The position numbers and the translations under genes are program-made. A stretch of 64,000 bases of DNA from Euglena gracilis (taxonomy: Eukaryota > Euglenida > Euglenophyceae > Euglenales): the NCBI GenBank assembly GCA_039621445.1, contig CP154957.1, positions 2,474,504-2,538,503 on the forward strand, in the 5' to 3' direction. The notes under the pieces were generated by a model, which was given only the letters and a program-made list of their open reading frames with translations, was not told the origin of the DNA and searched no databases. Positions within the stretch are counted from its first letter, which is position 1. Each line of letters opens with the position of its first letter. Positions 12,028-22,938 of this stretch are shown in pieces.

Positions 12028-14220
12028 CTTGTGTAACCCAACCGTTTTGGGGGGCAAATCCCTTTTGTTGCCCAACTGTTCGAGGGCCCCAAAATAACAA
12101 AATCCCTTGTGTTACCCACCCGTTTTGGGGGCAAATCCCTTGTGTTGCCCAACTGTTTTGGGGGGCAAATCCCTGTTGTTGCCCAACTGTTCGAGGGCCC
12201 CAAAATAACAAAATCCCTTGTGTTACCCACCCGTTTTGGGGGGCAAATCCCTTGTGAAACCCAACTGATTTAGGGGGCAAATCCCTTTTGTTGCCCAACT
12301 GTTCGAGGGCCCCAAAATAACAAAATCCCTTGTGTTACCCACCCGTTTTGGGGGGCAAATCCCTTGTGTAACCCAACCGTTTTGGGGGGCAAATCCCTTT
12401 TGTTGCCCAACTGTTCGAGGGCCCCAAAATAACAAAATCCCTTGTGTTACCCACCCGTTTTGGGGGGCAAATCCCTTGTGTTGCCCAACTGTTTTGGGGG
12501 GCAAATCCCTGTTGTTGCCCAACTGTTCGAGGGCCCCAAAATAACAAAATCCCTTGTGTTACCCACCCGTTTTGGGGGGCAAATCCCTTGTGTAACCCAA
12601 CTGATATTGGGGGCAAATCCCTTTTGTTGCCCAACTGTTCGAGGGCCCCAAAATAACAAAATCCCTTCCCACCCGTTTTGGGGGGCAAATCCCTTGTGTA
12701 ACCCAGCCGTTTTGGGGGGCAAATCCCTTTTGTTACTCAACTGTTCGAGGGCCCCAAAATAATAAAATCCCTTGTGTTACCCACCCGTTTTGGGGGGCAA
12801 ATCCCTTGTGTAACCCAACCGTTTTGGGGGGCAAATCCCTTTTGTTGCCCAACTGTTCGAGGGCCCCAAAATAATAAAATCCCTTGTGTTACCCGCCCGT
12901 TTTGAGGGCAAATCCCTTGTGAAACCCAACTGATTTGGGGGCAAAACCCTTTTGTTGCTCAACTGTTCGAGGGCCCCAAAATAACAAAACCCTTGTGTTA
13001 CCCACCCGTTTTGGGGGGCAAATCCCTTGTGTTGCCCAACTGATTTAGGGGGCAAATCCCTTTTGTTGCCCAACTGTTCGAGGGCCCCAAAATAACAAAA
13101 TCCCTTGTGTTACCCACCCGTTTTGGGGGGCAAATCCCTTGTGTAAACCAACCGATATTGGGGGCAAATCCCTTTTGTTGCCCAACTGTTCGAGGGCCCC
13201 AAAATAACAAAATCCCTTGTGTTACCCACCCGTTTTGGGGGGCAAATCCCTTGTGTAAACCAACTGATATTGGGGGCAAATCCCTGTTGTTGCCCAACTG
13301 TTCGAGGGCCCCAAAATAACAAAATCCCTTGTGTTACCCACCCGTTTTGGGGGGCAAATCCCTTGTGTAACCCAACCGTTTTGGGGGGCAAATCCCTTTT
13401 GTTACTCAACTGTTCGAGGGCCCCAAAATAATAAAATCCCTTGTGTTACCCACCCGTTTTGAGGGCAAATCCCTTGTGAAACCCAACTGATTTGGGGGCA
13501 AAACCCTTTTGTTGCTCAACTGTTCGAGGGCCCCAAAATAACAAAACCCTTGTGTTACCCACCCGTTTTGGGGGGCAAATCCCTTGTGTTGCCCAACTGA
13601 TTTAGGGGGCAAATCCCTTTTGTTGCCCAACTGTTCGAGGGCCCCAAAATAACAAAATCCCTTGTGTTACCCACCCGTTTTGGGGGGCAAATCCCTTGTG
13701 TAAACCAACCGATATTGGGGGCAAATCCCTTTTGTTGCCCAACTGTTCGAGGGCCCCAAAATAACAAAATCCCTTGTGTTACCCACCCGTTTTGGGGGGC
13801 AAATCCCTTGTGTAAACCAACTGATATTGGGGGCAAATCCCTGTTGTTGCCCAACTGTTCGAGGGCCCCAAAATAACAAAATCCCTTGTGTTACCCACCC
13901 GTTTTGGGGGGCAAATCCCTTGTGTAACCCAACCGTTTTGGGGGGCAAATCCCTTTTGTTGCCCAACTGTTCGAGGGCCCCAAAATAACAAAATCCCTTG
14001 TGTTACCCACCCGTTTTGGGGGGCAAATCCCTTGTGTAACCCACCCGTTTTGGGGGCAAATCCCTTTTGTTGGCCAACTGATATTGGGGGCAAATCCCTT
14101 TTGTTGCCCAACTGTTCGAGGCCCCCAAAATAACAAAATCCCGTGTGTTACCCACCCGTTTTGGGGGGCAAATCCCTTGTGCAACCCAACTGATTTGGGG
14201 GGCGAATCCCGTTTATTGCC
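12028..14220. repeat. 112-bp satellite array, third segment with variant units
   Basis: Same array, but with variant subunits (ACTGATATTGGGGGCAAATC, ATTTAGGGGGCAAATC). A higher-order block of about 560 bp is duplicated: the series around 12780-13330 recurs nearly unchanged around 13420-13890. Older and more diverged than the second segment. Confidence 0.85.
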
Positions 14221-14232
14221 AAGTCCAGGGTT

Positions 14233-14492
14233 GCAAGGGGGTGGGAGGTTGTGGGGTGGGCCGACCCTAAGTCGACCCTGAGGTGGCAGGGGGGGGGGGG
14301 GGGGGCGTGGGGTGGGCCGACCCTAGGGTCGGCCCACGACCCTAAGGCGACCCTAGGGTCGGCGACCCTAGGGTCGGCCCACTAGGGGGGTCTCCCGGAC
14401 GGCCTATGGGGCGACCTTTGGCGACCTTTGGCGACCGTGGGCAGACCCTAGGGTCTGCCCACAACCCCCCCCCCAGGCCAGATCTACCCCCC
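14233..14492 (-). repeat. Right terminal inverted repeat of the 7.8 kb element
   Basis: Read on the minus strand from 14492 it gives GGGGGGTAGATCTGGCCTGG, a G run, GTGGGCAGACCCTAGGGTCT, GGTCGCCAAAGGTCGCC and the AGGGTCGACTTAGGGTCGGC block, in the same order as 6673-6915. It has extra CCTAGGGTCGGC copies. The flanking CTAACAATGG follows immediately. Confidence 0.75.
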
Positions 14493-14502
14493 CTAACAAT
14501 GG

Positions 14503-14894
14503 CACCATGTCAATCATCGACCTTTATTGCAGCAAAGACATTGTTAAGACAAGGACTTCCATGGCACATCTTTGCCTTGCTGTTGTTGCATGCCCCTGGG
14601 GAAATGAAAGCACATGGGACACTGGGTCTGTCAAAGTGGGGGATGTACCCCTCCCCAGTCACATCTTTCCCAGTGCATCTTCCCCAGATACTCACAATTG
14701 CCTGTACAGTTCAAATCTGGTAAGGAAATTTGCGACCAGAAAAAACCCAGCATTGGCAGGAGAAAACCCAGCATAAGTGAACATGTTTGGACTGCCAACC
14801 GGGAAATGCCAGCAACATCTTCAACCAGGAAAATCTCAGCACCGTTTGAAGGGGAAATCCCAGCAACATTTGCAGCAAGGAAATTCCCAGAGGT
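14503..14894. other. No gene seen; imperfect CCAGCA-type minisatellite
   Basis: From about 14740 the sequence has an imperfect ~15-30 bp repeat built on GGAAATCCCAGCAAC. The same repeat resumes at about 15900-16010, showing that one minisatellite was split by the element at 14897-15896. Confidence 0.5.
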
Positions 14895-14896
14895 AC

Positions 14897-15896
14897 CATG
14901 CCCCCCCCCATATAAGACCCCCCGCATATAAGACCCCCCCCTGGCCGGCCGAAGGCCGGCCCTTTGGCCGGGACCGACCCCCCCATATAAGACCCCCCCC
15001 ATGGGGGTGTGATCCCCGTGTCCCCCCCCCCGTGTCCCCCCCCGTGTCCCCCCCGTGTCCCGTACTTCAGAGGGGTCCCTAGAAGGCGGCCAAGGCAACA
15101 TGCGGCATTAATTTTTAGCTGTTTGGCATCATTTTCCACTTTTTTTTCATGGATTCTCAAGGCCATTTTGACTTTCCCCCACCCACAATCCCTTTTTTTT
15201 TCACCTAGGATGGCATGGAGCTTGGCTCGGGGATGTGAAATGAATTTTTGGTCCCTCAAAAAGTCATAAATTTCGTCCCGGAAGGTCCCGAAAAGAGGCA
15301 TGTTTCCCCCGTGTCCCCCCCCGTGTCCCCCCCCCTGTCCCCCCCGTGTCCCGCCCCACCCCCCATATAAGACCCCCCCTACTGGCGGTGGCTGAAAACT
15401 TCCCCCCCCCCCCCTAGAGCCGCATTTTTCGGACCATTTCAGGGGGGGGGAATTTTCGGACCCCTGGGAGCTTAAGCCCCGGCCGTGTCACAGAGAACCA
15501 TGGAATCTGAACCTAACATGGGCATAGCACATGTTGGTGCACGAAACTCAAATATGGCTGTTTGTTGAAGACCATTTTGCATTGGACTACAACATTTGTT
15601 TCATGATGGTTCACAAGGACAAAAAATCGCTACCACGGCATGTATAAAAAAAAGAATTCCTTCCAAAAAGCCCTTGCCTTGCGTCTTTGTTGGCCTTTTT
15701 GGAGGGGGGACCGGGCTTTTTCAAGGGGGGGGGGGAAATTTTCGGACCCCTGGAAGCACAAGGTAGAACCGCCAAAATCTGGCTGATTTGAGGGGGGGGG
15801 GGAAATTTTCGGGGGGGGGAAGTTTTCAGCCACTGCCTGTAGGATTTTGGCTCCCGAGGGGGGGTCTTATATGGGGGGGGGCATGGTATCTGCAAC
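14897..15896. mobile_element. 1.0 kb TA-flanked TIR element
   Basis: Inverted ends CCATGCCCC...CATATAAGACCCCC at the left and the mirror image at the right, each bordered by TA (14895-14896 and 15897-15898). Interior repeats of GTGTCCCCCCC and ATATAAGACCCCCC lie near both ends. It splits a pre-existing minisatellite. No coding potential is recognised. It resembles the 361-575 and 55627-56039 elements in having TA plus C-run ends, but the internal sequence differs. Confidence 0.7.
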
Positions 15897-15898
15897 AC

Positions 15899-16400
15899 GA
15901 AAAGTCCCAGCTGCCTTTGCCGGGAAGACCCCATCACCATCTGCCACCAGAATGCCAGCACCACTTGCTGCAGGAATAATACCAGCAGTTTCAACGGGAA
16001 CAATCCCAACCTAAAGGGAAGTCCCACCGACAACTGCATCAATGGAAACCTCCAGCGATGTTTGCCCAAGGGTCTGCAGGGATAATTCCGACTCTGGCCC
16101 ATGGTGAGCCACCGACTGAAGAAACCGACGACACTGTGTTGGAATCCCAGCCAACCCCTCTGCCAACAATCCTTCACCACAGTACCGGGCAAGGTTATTG
16201 GAAAAACAGATGCCCTGTTGATCCGTGAAAGGAAACTCCATACCAAAAGCTCGAGACAGCGCCGCCACCGCTCTTCTTCCCAATCGAGGGGGGAGCAAAG
16301 CAGATTTACACAAAAATTGCAACACAACACCCCTGCTCGAAGCGCGTAGGCATCTTGACAGCCGGTGTCCATCTCCAGCCCGGGAGAGGCGCTGACCTCT
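15899..16400. other. No gene seen
   Basis: Starts with the right half of the split minisatellite (to about 16015). The rest is moderately GC-rich without a recognisable product; the long minus-strand frame across it shows no known domain. Confidence 0.4.
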
Positions 16401-17000
16401 TAATGCCGGAGAACGTGAAGGCAAACCAAAACCAAGACCGCCCATTTTTGGAGGGGCAGGCCGAGATCACCAACGCCGAAAACGGCTTGACGCGGCCGAA
16501 CGGCCGGTGCGAACCTTGGCCCAGGACGGGGACCCGAAGGTGAGCGAGACACTTTCTGGGGCCCCCAACCTCGGGGGCGGACGGACGGACGGACGGACGG
16601 CTGGTGAAAAAAGCGAAGGTCCGGACGGACGGCTGACCTTGTGGGCTTGGTCCAGACGGCTAGCCGGCTGGCCGGCTGGCCGGCTGGCTGGCCGGGTCTT
16701 TGGAAGCACAGGCGTCTCAGTGCACGCGACTCTGGGCGGATATATACCAATTTTGCCATGGCCGGTGTGGATGCGCTCCAAGGTTGAGATTGCCGCCAGT
16801 GACGCGACTGCTTTTCGGAAAGGAAGGATTTTTTTTTGGTCCGGCCGGCTGGCAAGACAGATATTGGTCCGGCTTGACGGACGGCTGGCGAAAAAATGCT
16901 TCGTCCGGACGGACGGCTGGGCGTCCGGCATTGGTCCGGCTGAAGAGGTCCGGACGGCTCGGACGGCTAGCCGGCCAGCCGCCCCCCTCACACCGTAACC
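16401..17000. repeat. GGAC and CGGCC simple-repeat clusters
   Basis: Runs of GGAC (16578-16600 and again near 16620, 16880 and 16900) and of GGCTGGCCGGCTGGCC (about 16655-16695) mark this 600 bp. Between them are short unique parts. The clusters on either side are partly mirror-like (GACGGCTAGCCGG at both ends), so an inserted element with these ends is possible. Confidence 0.5.
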
Positions 17001-17930
17001 AAGCGCACCAAAATAGGGCGGGGAACCTATTGTCCTGTGGCGATGTGGAAAGCAGACCGGGGCCTCCCACCCGGCGACTTGACATTCCCTCAAGCAGGGG
17101 CGACTTGCTTTCTTGCGGTGAAGGGGAACACAACATGGGTCCGCAACTGCCGGAGGGAACGGCATCTTTCCCCTGCCGGAAAATGGACTTTGACATGACC
17201 ACAGCTCCTGAGCGGGCGGTTGGATTCCTACCCAGGATGCCAACGACCTGCAACAGTTGTTGCAAGACCTCATCAGCCGACCACCCCCAAAGCGGACCAA
17301 ACCACCCCTTTGGAGCGGACCAAACCACGAGGGACCCAAGCGCCCTTGATGAAGCCAACCTGGAAATGAATGCCGCGTTCCTACCGGGGATGAAAAAAAG
17401 GCTCTCCGTTGACGGATCCCTGCCCACCGCTGTCACCCTCATGGACAAACATATCCCTTGACCGCCGGGGAACGGTATCCATCATCCCGAAAGGGGCCTT
17501 GCCGGCTGTCTGTGATTCATACGCCACTGTCCTGAGATGCTTCAAAGAGAAACCAACGTGGGAGACCCTCCACGCCCGCTGGGCCTTCCCAAAGTCTGTC
17601 CTGGCACCTTTGGGGAAAGGTGGACGAGGCAACTGGGCGAGGCTAGGGAGAGTCATCAGAGCGAGAGCAGAGTTGTATCTCAGCCCCGTGAGCTGGGAAG
17701 ATTCCCAACGCTGCGCGCAACCGACCACCTTGGTTCGAACCTGGGGACAGGTCCAGCGAGAGGAGGAAGTCCAAGAGGAAGGTTTTGTTCGTCGGCTAGA
17801 ACGTCTTGTCGGGAAAGGGGCAGCGGGGAAGGGATGCCAATTGCTGCTCTCCGACGGCGTGCAAGACGACAAGCACCTTACCGCCCGGAAAAGACTCCAA
17901 GGCATGCACCCATTTGAGGAACCACCAGGG
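17000..17930 (+). pseudogene. Decayed retroelement-like ORF with two 2A-like motifs
   Basis: A + strand frame (to a stop at 17460) contains LLSCGDVESRPGP (about 17027-17068) and, 30 nt later, LLSCGEGEHNMGP. The D-V-E-x-N-P-G-P ribosome-skipping motif occurs at the N terminus of some non-LTR retrotransposon ORFs; both copies here depart from it (R for N, and a more degraded second copy). After a +1/-1 frame change near 17455, a second stretch reads IPKGALPAVCDSY, then about 40 residues with W and PKSVLAPLGKGGRG (to about 17800). That resembles the region before the reverse transcriptase in LINE-type polyproteins. No reverse transcriptase follows: C-rich repeats begin at about 17930. I read it as a dead LINE fragment; family unknown. 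Confidence 0.45.
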
Positions 17931-18190
17931 GGGTCGGCACACCCCTCCCCCCCCCCTCACCGACCCCCTCGCCACGCCATTTTACCCCCCCTCCCCCCCC
18001 TTTTCAGACCCCCTCGCCACGCCATGTCAGGCCCGCCAAAGAAAATTTTCTTGGCAAACCCCCGCGCACCCCTCCCCCCCCCCATCCGGGACCCCCTCGC
18101 CACGTCAAAAAACGCCAAAACCCCCCCTCCCCCCCCCCCCTAGCCGGACCCCTCGCCACGGCGTGCCGACCCCCCCCAGGGCGGGGCCCC
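17931..18190. repeat. C-rich repeat with CCCCTCGCCACG words
   Basis: Pyrimidine-rich block in which GACCCCCTCGCCACGCC recurs four to five times. Proline-rich frames are an artefact of composition. Confidence 0.6.
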
Positions 18191-19905
18191 GTGGACAAGA
18201 GGGCCGCAATGCCTCCACCAGCAGATGAAGAGGAGAGACGTGACCGTCTTTCCTCAGTCCGGAAGGCAGTATTTTCCTTTGGGAAAGATTCTGCAGCGGG
18301 ACCCTCGGGATTGAAACCCGACCACCTCAAGGACCTCCTGAGCTGAGAGGCCGGAGGGCAGGCTGAGTCCTTGCCCGAGGGCCAAAACTGTAAAACACGA
18401 CCAGAAAACCATGAGAACGCTCAGAAAATGATATAAAAACAGAACGCCCAACAGAAGACATGCCACACAAGAGGGTGGGACTCAAAATTGTCACCCAGCG
18501 GACCAAATTTTGGAGAAAATGCCACATTTTTTAAAGTGGTCCAGATGCACCAGAAAAGAATCATTCTTCAGATTCATTCACCAGAATCATTCTTCAAAAG
18601 ACACTTTAAGATGGGCGTACCTGCTTCAATGTTCATAAAATCCTGCATGACTGCATTCCTTATCCTTCAAATAGCTTGTACCTGAAGTCAGAATAAAGAT
18701 AAAGGTAAACAAGGAAATCCAAGAGGGAAAAACACTTTTCTGACACACAATTACAAAATACCGGGCGTGGTCGCCTGCGCTAGACCTTTCGCGATTTTGA
18801 GACCACGCTGATGACAATTCCCGCCCTGGTGATATCTTGGGGGAGCACGCCGTCGGCCAGCCGTCGGCCAGCCGTCGGCCAGCCGTGTGACTCACAGGAA
18901 AATGACCCGAGCCATAGCTCGACAATACAAAAACAATTTCGCCGCCAATCCCCTGTCAAGGACATGTTCATCGTTCGTGGAGGCTGCATTTTTGCCCATT
19001 TGAAGTCATTTTTCGTCAATTTTTGTCAATTTTGCCATTTTTGGGACTTTTTTGACCAATTTTGACCATTTCCGCCAATTTTTGGGTCATTCCATAGTCA
19101 TTGGGCAGGAATTTTGCCAACAAATTATTTGAATGACTAAAAATTGTTTAGTTGGTGGTCCATTTTCCACGAACTGACAAAAATTACCAGTTATGGACGG
19201 AAAAAGGCTGAAATTTTGTGCGGAACGGTTTCAAGTGACTAAAAAAATTGCCCAAAGCAACCCCTCTTGTAGGGCTTTGCACCCCAAATTAGGCATTAAT
19301 CACTCAAAGTTAGGAATATACAAATGAAAATAGGAAACTGCACCTCAAAATTAGGAATTGGCACACTAAATCAGGAATTTGCCTTCCAAAATTTGGAACA
19401 GGCACACCAAATTAGGCATTTGCAACTCAACAAAAGCTGAACGACAGGACCCGGCTTCCGTCACGCCGTCGGCCAGCCGTCGGCCAGCCGTCGGCCAGCC
19501 GTGTGCTCCCCCCTTCATTCCTCGCCTAGACAGCGAAGGCCCAGTCGCCAATCGACGTCACCATCCGTCACACACAGACCCCAAGCAACCCTCTGAGCCG
19601 CGCCGCACAACTTCCGATTTGGCAAGAAAAACAAGAACCGCAAATATGATGCAACTTGTTTGAGACGAGGCTGGCGCCTCACCCCGTTTGTGCTTGACTG
19701 CTTTGGCGGCATGGGGCAGCAAGGTCGTTCTCTGATGTCCACTCTCCTTAAAGCCTTGTTAGGGCAAAGGGAGAGTTGGCTTCAGCGCCAAACCGAAGCA
19801 GAAGTGTGGCAAGGACTCTAACTCACCCTGGCCAAAGAAATCTCCAAACAGCTGGTTTGGAGCTTCTACACCAACCTGTCAAATGACACTGACCTGTCTG
19901 CCGGT
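18191..19905. other. No gene seen; two copies of a CGTCGGCCAGC repeat
   Basis: Two 44-nt near-identical direct copies of CACGC followed by three CGTCGGCCAGC-type units lie at 18846-18889 and 19462-19505, each ending in GTGTG. Between and around them the sequence is AT-rich with CCATTTTTG/CCAATTTTG words (about 19000-19100) and AAATTAGGCATT-type words (about 19290-19410). Confidence 0.5.
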
Positions 19906-22599
19906 TGCCACCTCCCATATTCCCAGTGGGGGTGGTGCGGGTCACGGGGGGGGGTCACGGGGGGGGGGTCACGGGGGAAGTATGCCACTTTGGAGGTAGT
20001 CGGCAGGCAGCGTCCATGACGTTGCATCCCATCATGAGAAGGGCAGCGCGCGTCCTAAAATTGGCAATTTTCGGGTCCAAAAAATGGTCATTTTTGGTCA
20101 TTTTTGGCCTTTTTTGAACAAAAAAAATGCATTTTTGTATGTTTTGAAGCCCTGCCTTTCAGCTGTTTCTTCTGTTTAACAAAAACAAACAAAACACAAA
20201 CAAATTTTTTTTGATTTCATGTGAAGATTTTTTTTGTGAAGAAAGAAACCAAGACACTGCCAATACACCCCCCCTGGGGTCCCAGTTCGGGTGCCCAAAT
20301 AACACACCGGGGGGGGGGGGTTTACGCATTTTGTTGACCCAAAAATGCAAAAATGTGGGACATGGCGCTATGGGTGTTCTCTGCATTTCAAAGGGGCTTT
20401 CAAAGGGCATCCAATAAACAATGGACCCCCAATTTTGGGCAAATCACAACGTCTCCCTCTCCTGTTCCAAAATTTTCAACGAAATACAATTATCTATACA
20501 AATTATCTAATACAAAAATCTTGCAAAAGACATTTATCTGTTTCACAGTGTTTACGAACACCAGAAATGGCAACTGACTTTTTTTGTGGCGGCAATGATT
20601 CCCCAGATTTGAGCAGCATCTTTGTGCTCTTTGACAATTGGTGCACCATCACAGGAATTGTCTCTTGCCTGCCTTTTGGGATACCATTTGTGGGTCTCTT
20701 ATCACATGTCTTACACAATGCTAAGAGCCCAAGCCGGTATGTCTGCATACCGGTTGATGAGGATGAGGAGTCCAGTGATGACCCACATCAAACATTTCAT
20801 CATATCTCCGCTGTTTTTGTTGCATTGTTGCACTTTCAGTTGTTATTGTGTGGATCAATTTTGTTGTGTGCAGGGATGTGAACACTGTTTTCGGCGTCTT
20901 TCATGAAAGGGGTTGCTTTATTGGTCAATTTTTATTTTATCATTTTTTCAGCCCTGTTTGACAATCTGCCCATGTCCCTGTCCACACATTGCTTCACTTT
21001 TTTGAATAATAGCAAATTTTGATATAAAGTGCCATTATCCCTGACTGCGCCTCCTCATAGAGGGAGCAACACTGGTGGTGTTGGAGCACTTTGAATGGTT
21101 CCAGGTCTCATCGGTTTTCGGCAGAATTGTCGGCTTGAGTATCTGTTTGACGAGTAGGGTTGTTCTGTATTTGTTTCCTCATTTTAATCAGGGCAGGGGC
21201 CTTTTAGCAAGGATGACATAGTTTTTGAAAGAAACACATGATTCTTGTAATAACCGTGAACAGAGGCCCGGAGCCTGCCGTTGTTATTGTAGTCAATGTT
21301 GTAGGGTTGGCCCCTCCCATCCACCATGCGAAGCAGAGCCAAACTCGGGGGGGGGGGTGTCAGGTTGGATCCCCTCCCATTCACCTTTGTCGTTGTTTTT
21401 TTTTAATTTACGATACTCCATGCTTCGTTGGGAGACTTGATCATTCTCCTTCAACCATTTTTTGAAAGGATTCAGGAAGGTTTCATTTTTCACATTGCAC
21501 CCTGTCTAGGTGCGCCATTGCCGAAAGCCTTTGACCCCACCCCCCCCCGCACCGTGGTGCGCACCGTGGCCCCCCCCCTCGGACCCCCCCCTTTCCCAGG
21601 GGACAGGGCGGTTTTTTTTTTAAGACCGGGGTGCCCCCCCCCCCCCCCCCCCCGGGGGAGTCCCGGGGAACCCACTCAATTTTCCCCGAAAATGGCCAAA
21701 GATCACGAAAAAAGCTAAAAATAGCGCTCTTTTTCAAAAGTTTTCGGCACCTATCCCGCCCTCCCTGGGCCCCCCAGGGGGGGTTCGGCCACCCACCCAC
21801 CCGTTAAGGGATGCAAGCTCAGAGACCCCCTGTTTGGGAGGGTTTGGCCGGGAGCCAACTTCAGCCAGCTGGGTTGGTATTTTTCAGCCAAAACTTGAAG
21901 GTGAAACCCCAAAAACCACCCAAAGGGAGGTTGGCACGCCGTGGGGGAGGGGTTTGGCCTGGGGGTCACGAAGGTTTGGCCTGGTGGGGGGTGCGGGATT
22001 CTGCAGCGGGCGAAACATTTCCGTCCCAAATGAGGGTTTTTTGCAACATTTCCAGCCTGGCGGATTTTCGAAAAATTAGTGCACTTGTGACAAAAATTTC
22101 CTCCAGAAAAAATCAATTTTTTTTCGTTTTTGGGTGAATATGGTGATAAATCATCAGATTTCAAAAAAGTGCAAAAAATGCTCTTTTTTGTGGTTTTCTT
22201 CCTCATGGTCTTCTTGTTTTTGGGTTTTGGTTTTTTTTGACGCCTTTGGCGACACTTGAGATCTAGAAAATTTCAAAACCTGGGCATTTTTGGCGGCTTT
22301 GGGCTGACTTTTTGGAAGAAAAAAACTCAAGAAATTGTTGGCGAGCTTGGCCTGACATGGTGTGGCAAGGGTTCCGAAATAGGGGGGGGGTTGAAATGGC
22401 GTGGCGAGGAGGTCGGTGAGGAGGGGACCACTTTTCTGTTGTGGAGCACTTGAAAAATGCTAACCTCCTCTGGGAAAATATCATCATCATCCTTCAACAT
22501 CTTAGTGGCACATTTTTGCTAATTTTGATTTTTAATTTGGGTTGAAATTCCTAATTTAGGTGTCATTTTTAGCTCCTGGCGAGATCTGGGATCACCTGT
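19906..22599. other. No recognisable gene (2.7 kb)
   Basis: GGGTCACGGGGG minisatellite at about 19928-19980. 20340-20900 is less repetitive, with an open + strand frame that has hydrophobic stretches but no family resemblance. 21535-21665 is dominated by C and G runs. 22230-22260 has a GACGCCTTTGGCGAC micro-palindrome. Confidence 0.4.
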
Positions 22600-22930
22600 C
22601 CTACCCCACCCCCCGGGGGGGGGGGAGGGTGACTGACCGGTTTTTTTCAGAGTGACTGACTGGTTTTTTGGCCCAGAGCCCCCTCCCCCCCCCCCAGGGG
22701 TGGGGTGGGCCCGAAAATGAAAAGTGGCTGGCCCGGCGCCGAAGGCGCTGGAATTTTTTTGGAGTTTTGCGATTTTTTTTGGCAAATTTTCATTGCCTCC
22801 TGAAGAGTGGCCGATCCCCCCGGTGGGGGGGTAAAGTGACTGACTGGTTTTTTCGGAAAAAGTCACTGACTGGTTTTTTCAGAGTGGAAAGTGACCCCCC
22901 CCCCCCGGGGGTCGCTAAGCAACGGTATGT
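22600..22930. repeat. Dispersed repeat with GTGACTGACTGGTTTTT words
   Basis: About 330 bp with three copies of GAGTGACTGACTGGTTTTTT-like words, G/C-run hairpins and a central CCGGCGCCGAAGGCGCTGG palindrome. It ends GGGGTCGCTAAGCAACGGTATG. Related copies occur at 32085-32795 (split by another insertion), 50013-50275 and 57225-57470. Confidence 0.65.
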
Positions 22931-22938
22931 CTGGGATA

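Larger units (their letters stand above)
6673..14492. mobile_element. 7.8 kb TIR-bounded element filled with satellite (Mutator-like candidate)
   Basis: The unit is bounded by long imperfect inverted repeats (6673-6915 and 14233-14492) and flanked on both sides by the 10-bp direct repeat CTAACAATGG (6663-6672 and 14493-14502). It carries no recognisable transposase. Nearly all of the interior is a 112-bp satellite, interrupted by two younger insertions. Long TIRs starting GG with a 9-11 bp target-site duplication are what is known for Mutator-like elements; that assignment is inference. Alternatives are a foldback element, or a satellite captured between inverted copies by rearrangement, but the 10-bp duplication favours transposition. 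Confidence 0.7.

Noticed and set aside
14895-15898. CRISPR-like regular repeats (GTGTCCCCC, ATATAAGACCCCC)
   Set aside because: Units are short, C-rich, irregularly spaced and lie symmetrically in an inverted-repeat element of a eukaryotic sequence.
15611-16445. Minus-strand open frames of 144-253 codons around 16 kb
   Set aside because: They run through G-run repeats and a split minisatellite, contain no known domain and have no supporting composition.
16467-17448. Minus-strand open frames of 243-290 codons at 16.5-17.4 kb
   Set aside because: They are opposite the + strand retroelement-like frame and GGAC/CGGCC simple repeats; the + strand carries the recognisable motifs.
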